From Clostridium sp. OM02-18AC (GTDB lineage Bacteria; Bacillota; Clostridia; Lachnospirales; Lachnospiraceae), in assembly GCF_003481825.1 (NCBI RefSeq), contig NZ_QULW01000005.1:62001-126000 (forward strand): 64,000 nt of DNA. The letters run 5' to 3'. Numbering within the stretch: position 1 is the first letter of the stretch; every line of letters begins with the position of its first letter. Of the stretch, positions 18,301 to 26,900 are shown piece by piece. The position numbers and the translations under genes were made by a program. A model generated the notes under the pieces. It worked only from the letters and a program-made list of their open reading frames with translations. It was not told the origin of the DNA and did no database searches.

Positions 18301-21300
18301 GATAATGAGAGATACCATGTGGATTGCACAATTGATATCAATTGCAAGAAAGTAGTAACGGCTAAATATCATTTGTTAGATGCAGGCGCTACACAGTTCG
18401 ATCAGGTTGAGGCAAAGACTTTTAAGGTTAATACAGGTGAAACACAGCCTCAGAAAAATTATCCAGCTACTAAGACTGTTAATAACAAAATCTATACTTT
18501 TGTAGGTTGGTATGACAATGAGGCATGTACTGGAACCCCGGTAAAGTTCCCGTATAAAGTAGGTAGCACAAATCTTGATTTTTATGCGAAATATGTGCGA
18601 TCAGACTTGAAATATACGGTTAACTATTATGAGGAAGGTACAACAACGAAAGTTGCGTTTTCTAAGGAAAATCAACCAGCAGGAACACCAGGAACAATTA
18701 TAAAAGAAAATGCAATTTCAGTTCCTGGTTATACCTTGGTAAGTAATGCTCAACAGCAAATTGTTGTTAAGGAAGATGGCAAGAATGAGATTAATTTCTA
18801 TTATAGAAAGAATAGCTATAAGGTCACTTATACTTATAGCGGAACAGTGCCGTCAGGAGCAAGTGAACTGCCGACAGAAAAGAGCTATAAGTATGGAGAA
18901 CAGGTAACAGTAGCAGAAGCAGCAAGCGCACCTGGATATACATTCAGTGGCTGGAGCAGAAGTGAAAACTTTACAATGCCGGCTGAGGATGTCGTAATCA
19001 GCGGTTCGTTTACAGCAAATAGCGACACAGGTTATAAGGTAGAGCACTATAAGGAGACGCTGGACGGAAGTTATGAACTTGCTGATACAGATAACAATCT
19101 GAAGGCAACAACTGATACAACCGTAACAGCAACTCAGAAAAACTACGAAGGCTTTACCTATGATTCTAACGTAAAGGGAACCATAGCATCCGGAACAGTA
19201 ACCGGAGATGGAAACCTTGTTCTGAAACTGTACTACGTTCGAAATGCTTATAAGGTAACCTATGAGTATACAGGAACGGTACCGGTAGGGACAAGTAGCC
19301 TTCCGGCAGTAGAAACCTATAAGTATGGAGCAGAAGTAACAGTAGCAGAAGCGGCAAACGCACCTGGATACACATTCAGCGGCTGGAGCAGAAGCGAGAA
19401 CTTTACGATGCCGGCTGAGGATGTCGTAATCAGTGGTTCGTTTACAGCAAATAGCGACACAGGTTATAAGGTAGAGCACTATAAGGAGACGCTGGACGGA
19501 AGTTATGAACTTGCTGATACAGATAACAATCTGAAGGCAACAACTGATACGACCGTAACAGCAACTCAGAAAAACTACGAAGGCTTTACCTATGATTCTA
19601 ATGTAGAGGGAACCATAGCATCCGGAACAGTAACCGGAGATGGAAACCTCGTTCTGAAACTGTACTACGTTCGAAATACTTATAAGGTAACCTATGAGTA
19701 TACAGGAACGGTACCGGTAGGGGCAAGCAGCCTTCCGGCAGTAGAAACCTATAAGTATGGAGCAGAAGTAACAGTAGCAGAAGCAGCAAGCGCACTTGGA
19801 TATACATTCAGTGGCTGGAGCAGAAGTGAAAACTTTACAATGCCGGCTGAGAATGTCGTAATCACCGGTTCGTTTACAGCAAATAGCGACACAGGTTATA
19901 AGGTAGAGCACTATAAGGAGACGCTGGACGGAAGTTATGAACTTGCTGATACAGATAACAATCTGAAGGCAACAACTGATACGACCGTAACAGCAACTCA
20001 GAAAAACTACGAAGGCTTTACCTATGATTCTAACGTAGAGGGAACCATAGCATCCGGAACAGTAACCGGAGATGGAAGCCTTGTTCTGAAACTGTACTAC
20101 GTTCGAAATGCTTATAAGGTAACCTATGAGTATACAGGAACGGTACCGGTAGGGACAAGTAGCCTTCCGGCAGTAGAAACCTATAAGTATGGAGAACGGG
20201 TAAGAGTAGCAGAAGCAGCAAGCGCACCTGGATATACATTCAGTGGTTGGAATAAGCCAGTGACATTTACAATGCCGGCTGAGAATGTTGTAATCAGCGG
20301 TTCGTTTACAGCAAATGGTGATACACCATATAAAGTAATTCATTATCTGCAGAACCTGGATGGAACAACTTATACAGAGAGAGTTGTAGAAAACCTGGAA
20401 GGTGAAACTAATACAAAAGCTACCGCAAATCCGAGAACAACCTTTAAAGGTTATACCTTTGATGCAAATGTAGAAGGAACTCAACGCAGCGGAATCATTG
20501 CTGGAGATGGAAGTCTCGTTCTGAAACTGTACTACGTTCGAAATACTTATAAGGTAACCTATGAGTATACAGGAACGGTACCTGTAGGGGCAAGTAGCCT
20601 TCCGGCAGTAGAAACCTATAAGTATGGAGCAGAAGTAACAGTGGCAGAAGCGGCAAACGCACCTGGATACACATTCAGCGGCTGGAGCAGAAGCGAGAAC
20701 TTTACGATGCCGGCTGAGGATGTCGTAATCAGTGGTTCGTTTACAGCAAATAGCGACACAGGTTATAAGGTAGAGGTATATTACGAGCATGAGGGCAAGT
20801 ATTCAACAGTTCCGAGCAAGACCGAAACTCTGGCAGGTACAACTGATACTAAGGCAACTGTAGCAGCAGAGACTTATCTGCCGACAAGTGGATATGTATT
20901 TGACCAGAATGCAGGAAATGTGTTGGAAGGCACAATTGCTGGAGACAACAGCCTGGTACTGAAGGTTTACTACAAACAGGTATTCAAGGTAACTTATGCA
21001 CCTGGTGATCATGGTTCCTTCAAATCTCAGACCTACACCGTATCTTACGGAAGTCAGACTCCGGGATTCAGTGGTGACAAGACTGCAAATGGTAACTACA
21101 GATTCACTGGTTGGGATAAGACCATTGAATCCAGAGTAACTGGTGACATTGTTTACACCGCACAGTGGGCTGCCAACAGTAATGGCGGCGGCAATGGCGG
21201 CGGAGGTGGCGGAAACTCCTCTGGCGGTGGCGGCGGAAGTTCTTCTGGCCCGAGAGACAACGGTTCTACACCGTCCGGCGGCCCGGGAACAACAACCGTA

Positions 21301-21507
21301 ACCATTGACCCGGATGCAGTTCCGTTAGCAAACCTGCCGAACGAAGACGGAGCAGACAATCTGCTTATGATCGATGATGAGGATGTGCCGTTAGCAGCAC
21401 TTCCGAAGACCGGCCAGAGCGGAACAAACGGACTGGTATTCTTCCTGTCCAGCATGATGCTTGCAGCATTTGTGGCAGTGACCAAGAAACGCGAAGACGA
21501 TAAGTAA
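15328..21507 (+). CDS. Giant LPXTG-anchored surface protein with Ig-like and tandem repeats
   Basis: Predicted sortase-anchored surface protein of 2059 residues. A signal peptide (about 1-46, with RIVAFMLTVAMVV and cleavage near AFAAG) leads to a mature N-terminus, then a very acidic E/T/A-rich stretch (about 175-415). A non-repetitive region follows, then Ig-like Big domains (about 710-870, including VKPGTVTIAAQSG), InlB-type B repeats (about 1040-1160, FVGWYDNEACTG), and five near-identical units of about 144 residues (1164-1886) joining a SHIRT/InlB-like half (GYTFSGWSRSENFTMPAE) and a MucBP-like half (YKVEHYKETLDGSYEL). A further B repeat, a Gly/Ser linker, LPKTG at 2025-2029, a hydrophobic helix and KKRED end the protein. 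Base composition changes near 17410, from GC-rich to more AT-rich, suggesting a mosaic origin. Adhesion is the likely role. Confidence 0.85.
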   Translation: MKGLEAKTLGLRKMLRHEYKRIVAFMLTVAMVVTNFGTNLTVAFAAGEEESSLFLLNSSELEDAISAALESGDVFDFSSLELKAKQKSLKTSYEKLIGSKAGKVYQLDVDIDSSYATEHTDLQVFYNAGTDDVVFLFINESDMAVTFRANVSGYETARVTVNPNTTNIEDAEGVENAEDYSGTTMVDDEKKPQAEVVKPEGETSESESTSDETEAAETEADVTESENASENGEAEETTGAEKAAETETSEAAETEAETEPETEAEAPAADEAEKEIELTPEEGSASASISAKKVFRVSTSAEAAGEAPAADAEEETEAEEPEKETEAPVETTAEETVADDSTEETIADETQADETTAADETDGELTDETEAPTEDVTAPDETNGEEPADNDGSENIGFDNDEQFLEDDSIELAGELNGKAYNTVTIWGSANARAYVVKAEDLTGEAAVEGQYSVDYSVDPVGAATIKGAHTVNEGETLYFAVDPQVGYEITEVTANGEDVEEVDAAGVASASNLTKYEHVYAVAEVTEDLEIVATLEEIDGVAHPEFNASYVSSDGVTISLHAEEGILPEGTELEVTEVTAELGDTIKEKMESESEGAAVNTVLAYDINLLYDGNKLDNSWSENGYVDVTFTGAPIQEMSESADTVEIVAVDDTSATKLSAENAAEVEASELKLETVGEQNVEGTAVDEVGFKAEHFTIYAVTGSYYWDADVKLKNMTIYVGDSLIIYTSEAYGDGQWSSSNPDIADVKSTDSYKWRPTATLTAKTAGKTEITCSYYNDYGKLKSDSATITVKDQIVSATKLELPETATVVRNSNITITPTVLEPQNAIITWTTSDSSIATVNANGQVTGVKPGTVTIAAQSGTLTASTTVTVTGIYTYDKTEFYYLKTPTSDKDSNSKDQWGKQLGGSNAFGKIDLTGATFTGKNSYDNVANRVVAWPDGSTGTSYNVVRGSEAWNEIVSYWKGQLSQQLGVDIESADVESIILKPYKISDNERYHVDCTIDINCKKVVTAKYHLLDAGATQFDQVEAKTFKVNTGETQPQKNYPATKTVNNKIYTFVGWYDNEACTGTPVKFPYKVGSTNLDFYAKYVRSDLKYTVNYYEEGTTTKVAFSKENQPAGTPGTIIKENAISVPGYTLVSNAQQQIVVKEDGKNEINFYYRKNSYKVTYTYSGTVPSGASELPTEKSYKYGEQVTVAEAASAPGYTFSGWSRSENFTMPAEDVVISGSFTANSDTGYKVEHYKETLDGSYELADTDNNLKATTDTTVTATQKNYEGFTYDSNVKGTIASGTVTGDGNLVLKLYYVRNAYKVTYEYTGTVPVGTSSLPAVETYKYGAEVTVAEAANAPGYTFSGWSRSENFTMPAEDVVISGSFTANSDTGYKVEHYKETLDGSYELADTDNNLKATTDTTVTATQKNYEGFTYDSNVEGTIASGTVTGDGNLVLKLYYVRNTYKVTYEYTGTVPVGASSLPAVETYKYGAEVTVAEAASALGYTFSGWSRSENFTMPAENVVITGSFTANSDTGYKVEHYKETLDGSYELADTDNNLKATTDTTVTATQKNYEGFTYDSNVEGTIASGTVTGDGSLVLKLYYVRNAYKVTYEYTGTVPVGTSSLPAVETYKYGERVRVAEAASAPGYTFSGWNKPVTFTMPAENVVISGSFTANGDTPYKVIHYLQNLDGTTYTERVVENLEGETNTKATANPRTTFKGYTFDANVEGTQRSGIIAGDGSLVLKLYYVRNTYKVTYEYTGTVPVGASSLPAVETYKYGAEVTVAEAANAPGYTFSGWSRSENFTMPAEDVVISGSFTANSDTGYKVEVYYEHEGKYSTVPSKTETLAGTTDTKATVAAETYLPTSGYVFDQNAGNVLEGTIAGDNSLVLKVYYKQVFKVTYAPGDHGSFKSQTYTVSYGSQTPGFSGDKTANGNYRFTGWDKTIESRVTGDIVYTAQWAANSNGGGNGGGGGGNSSGGGGGSSSGPRDNGSTPSGGPGTTTVTIDPDAVPLANLPNEDGADNLLMIDDEDVPLAALPKTGQSGTNGLVFFLSSMMLAAFVAVTKKREDDK
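18817..20986 (+). repeat. Five tandem 432-bp repeats in the surface-protein gene
   Basis: Units begin at 18817, 19249, 19681, 20113 and 20548, so the period is 432 bases except for one 435-base unit. Units 2-4 are almost identical at the DNA level; unit 1, the second half of unit 4 and the second half of unit 5 have diverged. Long identical stretches make the array prone to expansion or contraction by recombination. Confidence 0.9.
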
Positions 21508-21540
21508 TGGAATCGTTTTCAACCATAAGAAATACAGAGA

Positions 21541-21573
21541 AAGCGCCGGGAGCGAATGCTCCCGGTGCTTTTC
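21541..21573 (+). terminator. Terminator of the surface-protein gene
   Basis: AAGCGCCGGGAGC (21541-21553) pairs with GCTCCCGGTGCTT (21558-21570), with one G-T wobble and a GAAT loop, followed by TTC. It lies 34 bases after the stop codon. Confidence 0.85.
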
Positions 21574-21685
21574 TGGTATCTAAAAGTTTGTCGAGCCGTT
21601 CTCATTGCAATACATTCCGAATTTTGCTATTCTATATTCATAAAAACCATGTTTACAGAAAGCAGCATAGAAGGGAATGTGAGCC

Positions 21686-23392
21686 ATGAAATCTTCATTA
21701 TTAAAATTGCCGGTGGGGGTAGACAGCTTCGAGAAAATCCGGAAAGATGGATTTTATTATGTGGATAAAACCACATTGATCGAGCAGCTTCTGGAACAGT
21801 GGGGAGAGGTGAATCTGTTTACCAGGCCGCGCCGTTTTGGAAAGACTTTGAATATGAGCATGCTTCGCTGTTTTTTTGAAATAGGAGCAGATCGTTCTTT
21901 GTTTGACGGTTTGGACATTTCAAAAAATCAGGAACTTTGCAATGCCTATATGGGAAGGTTTCCGGTGGTGTTTTTTTCTTTAAAGAATGTGGATGGTCTT
22001 ACTTTTGCAGATGCAAAGTATCGCCTGACAGAACTGGTTGCTGCGGAAGCGGAACGCTTTTTATTTTTGTCAGATAGTAAAAAGCTTTCTGAAAATGAAA
22101 AAAGCAGGTATCAGGCCCTGATTGCGCTTGACCATGGGCGTTATACTATGGATGAGACAATTCTTGTGTCCAGTCTGCAGCTGCTGTCACAGCTTTTATA
22201 CAGGCATTACGGACAGAAAACCATAATATTGATAGATGAATACGATGTTCCACTGGACAAAGCATTCCAGCATGGTTATTATAAGGAAATGGTTTCCCTG
22301 ATCCGTGGAGTATTCGGACAGGCTTTAAAAACCAATGATGCGCTGCAGTTTGCGGTATTGACGGGATGTCTGCGGGTATCGAAGGAAAGTATTTTTACAG
22401 GACTGAATAATTTTAAAGTACTCGCTATTACGGATGCCCGTTTTGATGAACAATTTGGCTTTACGGAACAGGAAGTGTCAGAATTGTTGGAGACGTATCA
22501 CCTGGAAGAACATCAGGCGGAAACAAAAGAATGGTACGATGGATATCATATTGGCGGTGCAGATGTTTATTGTCCATGGGATGTGATCAATCATGTGGAC
22601 AGGCTTCGCGGAGAACCGGGGGCGCAGCCGCAATCCTACTGGATCAATACCAGCGGGAATGATCTGGTGAAGCGGTTTGTGAACAGGGCAGATAAGACAA
22701 CGCGTGATGAAATGGAACGACTGATTGCCGGGGAATCCGTGGAAAAAGAAATACGTCTGGAATTAACGTATGACGAGATTGATCAGAGCATTGACAATTT
22801 ATGGAGTGTGCTGTTTACGACCGGTTATCTGACAAGGATCGGAAAACCTGTAAATGGCATTTATCGGCTGGCTATTCCAAACAGAGAGGTGCGGGAGGTT
22901 TATATCACCCAGATACAGGAGTGGTTTAAAGAAAAAATCAGAAAAGAAACGGGATCCATGCAGACATTTTGCAAGGCATTTCTGGAGCGGGATTCCGATG
23001 AAATTCAAAAGCAGTTAACAAGGATTCTGAACAATATGATCAGCATTTTGGATACAAAGGCACGAAATGAGGAAAAAGAAATATTTTATCATGGGCTGCT
23101 GCTTGGCTTGCTGCGCAGTGAGTCTGACTGGCTGATCTTGTCAAATGCAGAGTCTGGCGATGGATTCAGTGATATTTTGATTGAACCGGAAGATCCGGAT
23201 ATGGGAATTGTGATTGAGTTAAAGTACGCATCTGATTTTTCCGGTTTGGAAAATGCCTGTAAAAAGGCGATGGAGCAGATTAAAGACCGAAGATATGCGG
23301 ACCGTTTAAAAAAGGACGGTCGTAGTGATATTCTGGCATATGGAATCGCGTTTTGTAAAAAACGGTGCCGGGTTATTGCTGAACAACTATAG
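21686..23392 (+). CDS. AAA-ATPase-like protein with C-terminal PD-(D/E)XK nuclease-like domain (DUF1703 type)
   Basis: Member of the AAA-ATPase-like/PDDEXK family common and often multicopy in gut Firmicutes and Bacteroidetes; 568 residues. The N-terminus has the family opening (KLPVGVDSFEKIRKDGFYYVDKT), a P-loop variant RPRRFGKT at 47-54 and a Walker B-like IILIDEYDVPLDKA near 180-190. The C-terminal part has a restriction-nuclease core: D in FSDILIEPED and E-x-K in GIVIELKYA near 506-515. No biological function is established; roles in defence, DNA exchange or toxin systems have been considered for such proteins. It reads more A/T-rich than mfd, and it stands alone between the surface protein and pth. 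Start ATG follows GAAGGGA. Confidence 0.8.
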   Translation: MKSSLLKLPVGVDSFEKIRKDGFYYVDKTTLIEQLLEQWGEVNLFTRPRRFGKTLNMSMLRCFFEIGADRSLFDGLDISKNQELCNAYMGRFPVVFFSLKNVDGLTFADAKYRLTELVAAEAERFLFLSDSKKLSENEKSRYQALIALDHGRYTMDETILVSSLQLLSQLLYRHYGQKTIILIDEYDVPLDKAFQHGYYKEMVSLIRGVFGQALKTNDALQFAVLTGCLRVSKESIFTGLNNFKVLAITDARFDEQFGFTEQEVSELLETYHLEEHQAETKEWYDGYHIGGADVYCPWDVINHVDRLRGEPGAQPQSYWINTSGNDLVKRFVNRADKTTRDEMERLIAGESVEKEIRLELTYDEIDQSIDNLWSVLFTTGYLTRIGKPVNGIYRLAIPNREVREVYITQIQEWFKEKIRKETGSMQTFCKAFLERDSDEIQKQLTRILNNMISILDTKARNEEKEIFYHGLLLGLLRSESDWLILSNAESGDGFSDILIEPEDPDMGIVIELKYASDFSGLENACKKAMEQIKDRRYADRLKKDGRSDILAYGIAFCKKRCRVIAEQL

Positions 23393-23405
23393 GAAGGATA
23401 AAATG

Positions 23406-23981
23406 ATGTATTTAATTGCAGGACTTGGGAATCCCACACGGGAATACGATAAAACGAGACATAATGTTGGCTTTTCAGTGATCGATGTGCTGGCGGACAA
23501 ATATAATATTGATGTGAGCGACCGCAAGCACAAGGCGCTGTGCGGCAGGGGCGTGATCGAGGGGGAGAAGGTGCTTCTTTTAAAGCCTCAGACCTTCATG
23601 AACTTAAGCGGCGAGAGCATCCGGGAGGCGGTCGATTATTACAAGATCGATCCGGAGGAGATCATTGTCATTTATGACGATATCAGCCTGGAGCCGGGGC
23701 AGCTGCGCATCCGGTTAAAGGGAAGTGCCGGCGGGCACAATGGCATTAAGAACATCATCGCGCACCTGGGGACGCAGGAGTTTCCGCGCATTAAGGTTGG
23801 CGTCGGCGCGAAGCCGCCGAAGATGGATCTGGCGGACTATGTGCTGAGCCGCTTTGGCGCGGAGGAGCAGAAGGTGATGGATGAGGCGTTTCAAGAGGCG
23901 GCTGAGGCGGCTGTCATGATGATGACGACAGGAGCGGAGCGTGCCATGAATCATTATAACGCCAAAAAGAAAGCGGAGTAG
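23406..23981 (+). CDS. pth: Peptidyl-tRNA hydrolase
   Basis: Essential esterase that releases tRNA from drop-off peptidyl-tRNA; 191 residues, full length. Family motifs are YLIAGLGNPTREYDKTRHN (catalytic His in TRHNVGF), KPQTFMNLSGESI, IYDDISLEPGQ and GSAGGHNGIKN. Two adjacent ATGs at 23403 and 23406 are possible starts; I prefer 23406 because AAGGA ends seven bases before it. The gene is six bases upstream of mfd, and the pth-mfd pair is conserved in Firmicutes. Confidence 0.95.
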   Translation: MYLIAGLGNPTREYDKTRHNVGFSVIDVLADKYNIDVSDRKHKALCGRGVIEGEKVLLLKPQTFMNLSGESIREAVDYYKIDPEEIIVIYDDISLEPGQLRIRLKGSAGGHNGIKNIIAHLGTQEFPRIKVGVGAKPPKMDLADYVLSRFGAEEQKVMDEAFQEAAEAAVMMMTTGAERAMNHYNAKKKAE

Positions 23982-23986
23982 GTATC

Positions 23987-26900
23987 ATGAGCAGAGGATT
24001 TGCAAATCCACTTACAGAGCTGGCGGAGTTTGAACAGCTTCAGGAGAGTCTGAAAAAGAAGAAGGGACCGGTGCAGGTCAGCGGCTGTCTGGATTCCCAG
24101 AAGGTGCACCTGATGCACGAGACCATGGCGGAGTGTCCATGGAAGCTGGTTGTGACCTATGACGATGCCAGGGCGAAAGAGATTTATGAGGATTTCGGAT
24201 GCTTTACGGAGAACGCGTGGCTGTATCCGGCGAAGGACCTGCTGTTTTACAGTGCGGATATCCATGGAAACCTGATCACAAGGGAGCGCCTGCAGGTGCT
24301 GCGTCATCTGATGGAGGATGCGGGCGGCGTGGTGGTGACCACTATGGACGGCCTGATGGACCATTTGCTTCCGCTTGCCTGCATGAAAGAGCAGGTGCTG
24401 CATCTGGAAGCGGGACAGGAGCTGGATCTGGAGGCGTGGAAAATCCGCCTGGCAGAGCTCGGTTATGAGCGCATGGCGCAGGTGGACGGCATGGGGCAGT
24501 TTTCCGTGCGGGGCGGCATTCTCGATATTTATCCGCTGACGGAGGAGCTTCCGGTGCGCATTGAACTGTGGGATACCGAGGTGGACTCCATCCGCACGTT
24601 CGATATCGAGAGCCAGCGTTCCATCGAGCAGTTAGATGAGATCGACATCTACCCGGCTACGGAGATCGTGCTGACGAAGAAGCAGGCGAAGGAAGGTGTG
24701 GAGCGCATCCGCAAAGAGGCGAAGACCTTTGCGGAAAAGCTGAGAAAGCAGGGAAGCACCGAGGAAGCGTACCGCATTACCAGAATTACACAGGAACTGA
24801 CAGAGGGCATCGGGGAAGGTCTGACACAGACTGGTCTGGATGCCTGGATTTCGTATTTTAATAAGGAAACGGTTTCGTTTCTGGATTACTTTGACCCGGA
24901 GCGCAGCATGATCTTTATCGATGAGCCGCTGCGCTTAAAGGAGCAGGGCGAGGCCGTGGAGCTGGAGTTTCGGGAGAGTATGGAGCACCGTCTGGAGAAG
25001 GGATATTTGCTTCCGGGACAGACCGGGCTTTTGTATCCGGCGCGTGAGATTCTGGCAAGGGCGCAGCGCAAGGATACGGTTTATCTGACCGGCCTGGAGC
25101 AGAAGCTTCCGGGCATGACGACCGAGGCGCGGTTCTCGTTCGATGTTAAGAACATGAATTCTTACCAGAACAGCTTCGAGATGCTGATCAAGGATTTGAC
25201 CAGCTGGAAAAAGGAACGCTACCGGGTGATCCTGTTGTCGGGTTCCCGCACGCGTGCCAGCCGTCTGGCGGAGGACCTGCGGGAGTATGACTTAAGTGCG
25301 TTCTGCACGGACGATGAGGAGCGGCAGGTGCAGCCGGGCGAGATCCTGGTGACCTTCGGAAACCTGCACCGCGGTTTTGCGTACCCGCAGATCAAGTTTG
25401 CGGTCATCACCGAAGGCGATATGTTCGGCAAGGAGAAGAAAAAGCGCAAGCGGAAGAAGACTTCGTACGAGGGCAAGAAGATCCAGAGTTTCACCGAACT
25501 TTCCGTGGGGGACTATGTGGTGCATGAGGATCACGGTCTTGGTATTTACCGCGGAATCGAGAAGATTGAGCGCGACGGTGTCGTGAAAGATTACCTGAAA
25601 GTGGAGTATGCGGACAACGGCAGTCTCTATCTTCCGGCAACCCGGCTGGATGGCATCCAGAAGTATGCGGGCTCCGATGCGAAGGCGCCGAAGTTAAACA
25701 AGCTGGGCGGGGAGCAGTGGAACCGCACGAAGGCGAAGGTCAAGACGGCCGTGAAGGAAATCGCACGGGATCTGGTGCAGCTTTATGCGGCACGCCGGGA
25801 GCTGGGCGGTTACCAGTACGGCGAGGATACGGTATGGCAGCAGGAGTTTGAAGAATTGTTCCCTTACGAGGAGACGGAGGATCAGTTGACGGCGATCGAG
25901 GATACGAAGCGCGATATGGAAAGCCGCCGGATCATGGACCGTCTGATCTGCGGGGACGTGGGCTATGGCAAGACCGAGATTGCCCTGCGCGCAGCTTTCA
26001 AGGCGGTGCAGGAGAGCAAGCAGGTAGTATACCTGGTGCCGACGACCATTCTCGCGCAGCAGCATTACAATACCTTTGTGCAGCGCATGAAGGATTTCCC
26101 GGTGCGCATTGAGCTTATGTCGCGTTTTCGCACGCCGGGGCAGATCAAAAAGACGATTGAGGATCTGAAAAAAGGGCAGGTGGACATTGTCATCGGTACC
26201 CACCGTGTGCTTTCCAAGGATGTGAAATTCAAGGATCTTGGTCTTCTGATCATCGATGAGGAGCAGCGCTTCGGCGTGGCGCACAAGGAAAAGATCAAGC
26301 AGATGAAGGAAAATGTCGATGTGCTGACTTTAACAGCAACACCGATCCCACGGACGCTGCACATGAGCCTGGTCGGTATCCGCGATATGAGTGTGCTGGA
26401 GGAGCCGCCGGTGGACCGTGTACCGATCCAGACCTACGTCATGGAGCATAACGATGAGATGGTCCGCGAGGCAGTGAACCGGGAGCTGGCGCGCGGCGGA
26501 CAGGTTTACTATGTATACAACCGGGTAAAGGACATCGAGGAAGTGGCGCATCATGTGCAGGAACTGGTGCCGGATGCCACGGTCGTTTATGCGCACGGGC
26601 AGATGCCGGAGCATAAGTTAGAGCAGATCCTGCTTGACTTTGTGAACGGCGACATTGATGTGCTGGTATCCACCACGATCATTGAAACGGGGCTGGATAT
26701 CCCCAATGCCAACACCATGATCATCCAGGATGCGGACCGCATGGGTCTGTCCCAGCTGTATCAGCTGCGCGGTCGTGTGGGACGTTCCAGTCGGACTTCT
26801 TATGCATTTTTGATGTATAAGCGTGACAAGCTGTTAAAAGAAGAGGCGGAGAAGCGTCTGCAGGCGATCCGTGAATTTACGGAGCTTGGCTCCGGTGTCA

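Noticed and set aside
18853..20790. A 645-residue open frame on the minus strand opposite the surface-protein repeats
   Set aside because: It is the mirror of the 432-bp repeats, its protein is Cys/Ile/Tyr-rich with no known domain, and it has no ribosome binding site. The plus-strand frame has a signal peptide, repeats and LPKTG.
18817..20986. Regular repeats as a CRISPR array
   Set aside because: The period is 432 bases, repeats are contiguous with no spacers and stay in one reading frame; no cas gene is present.
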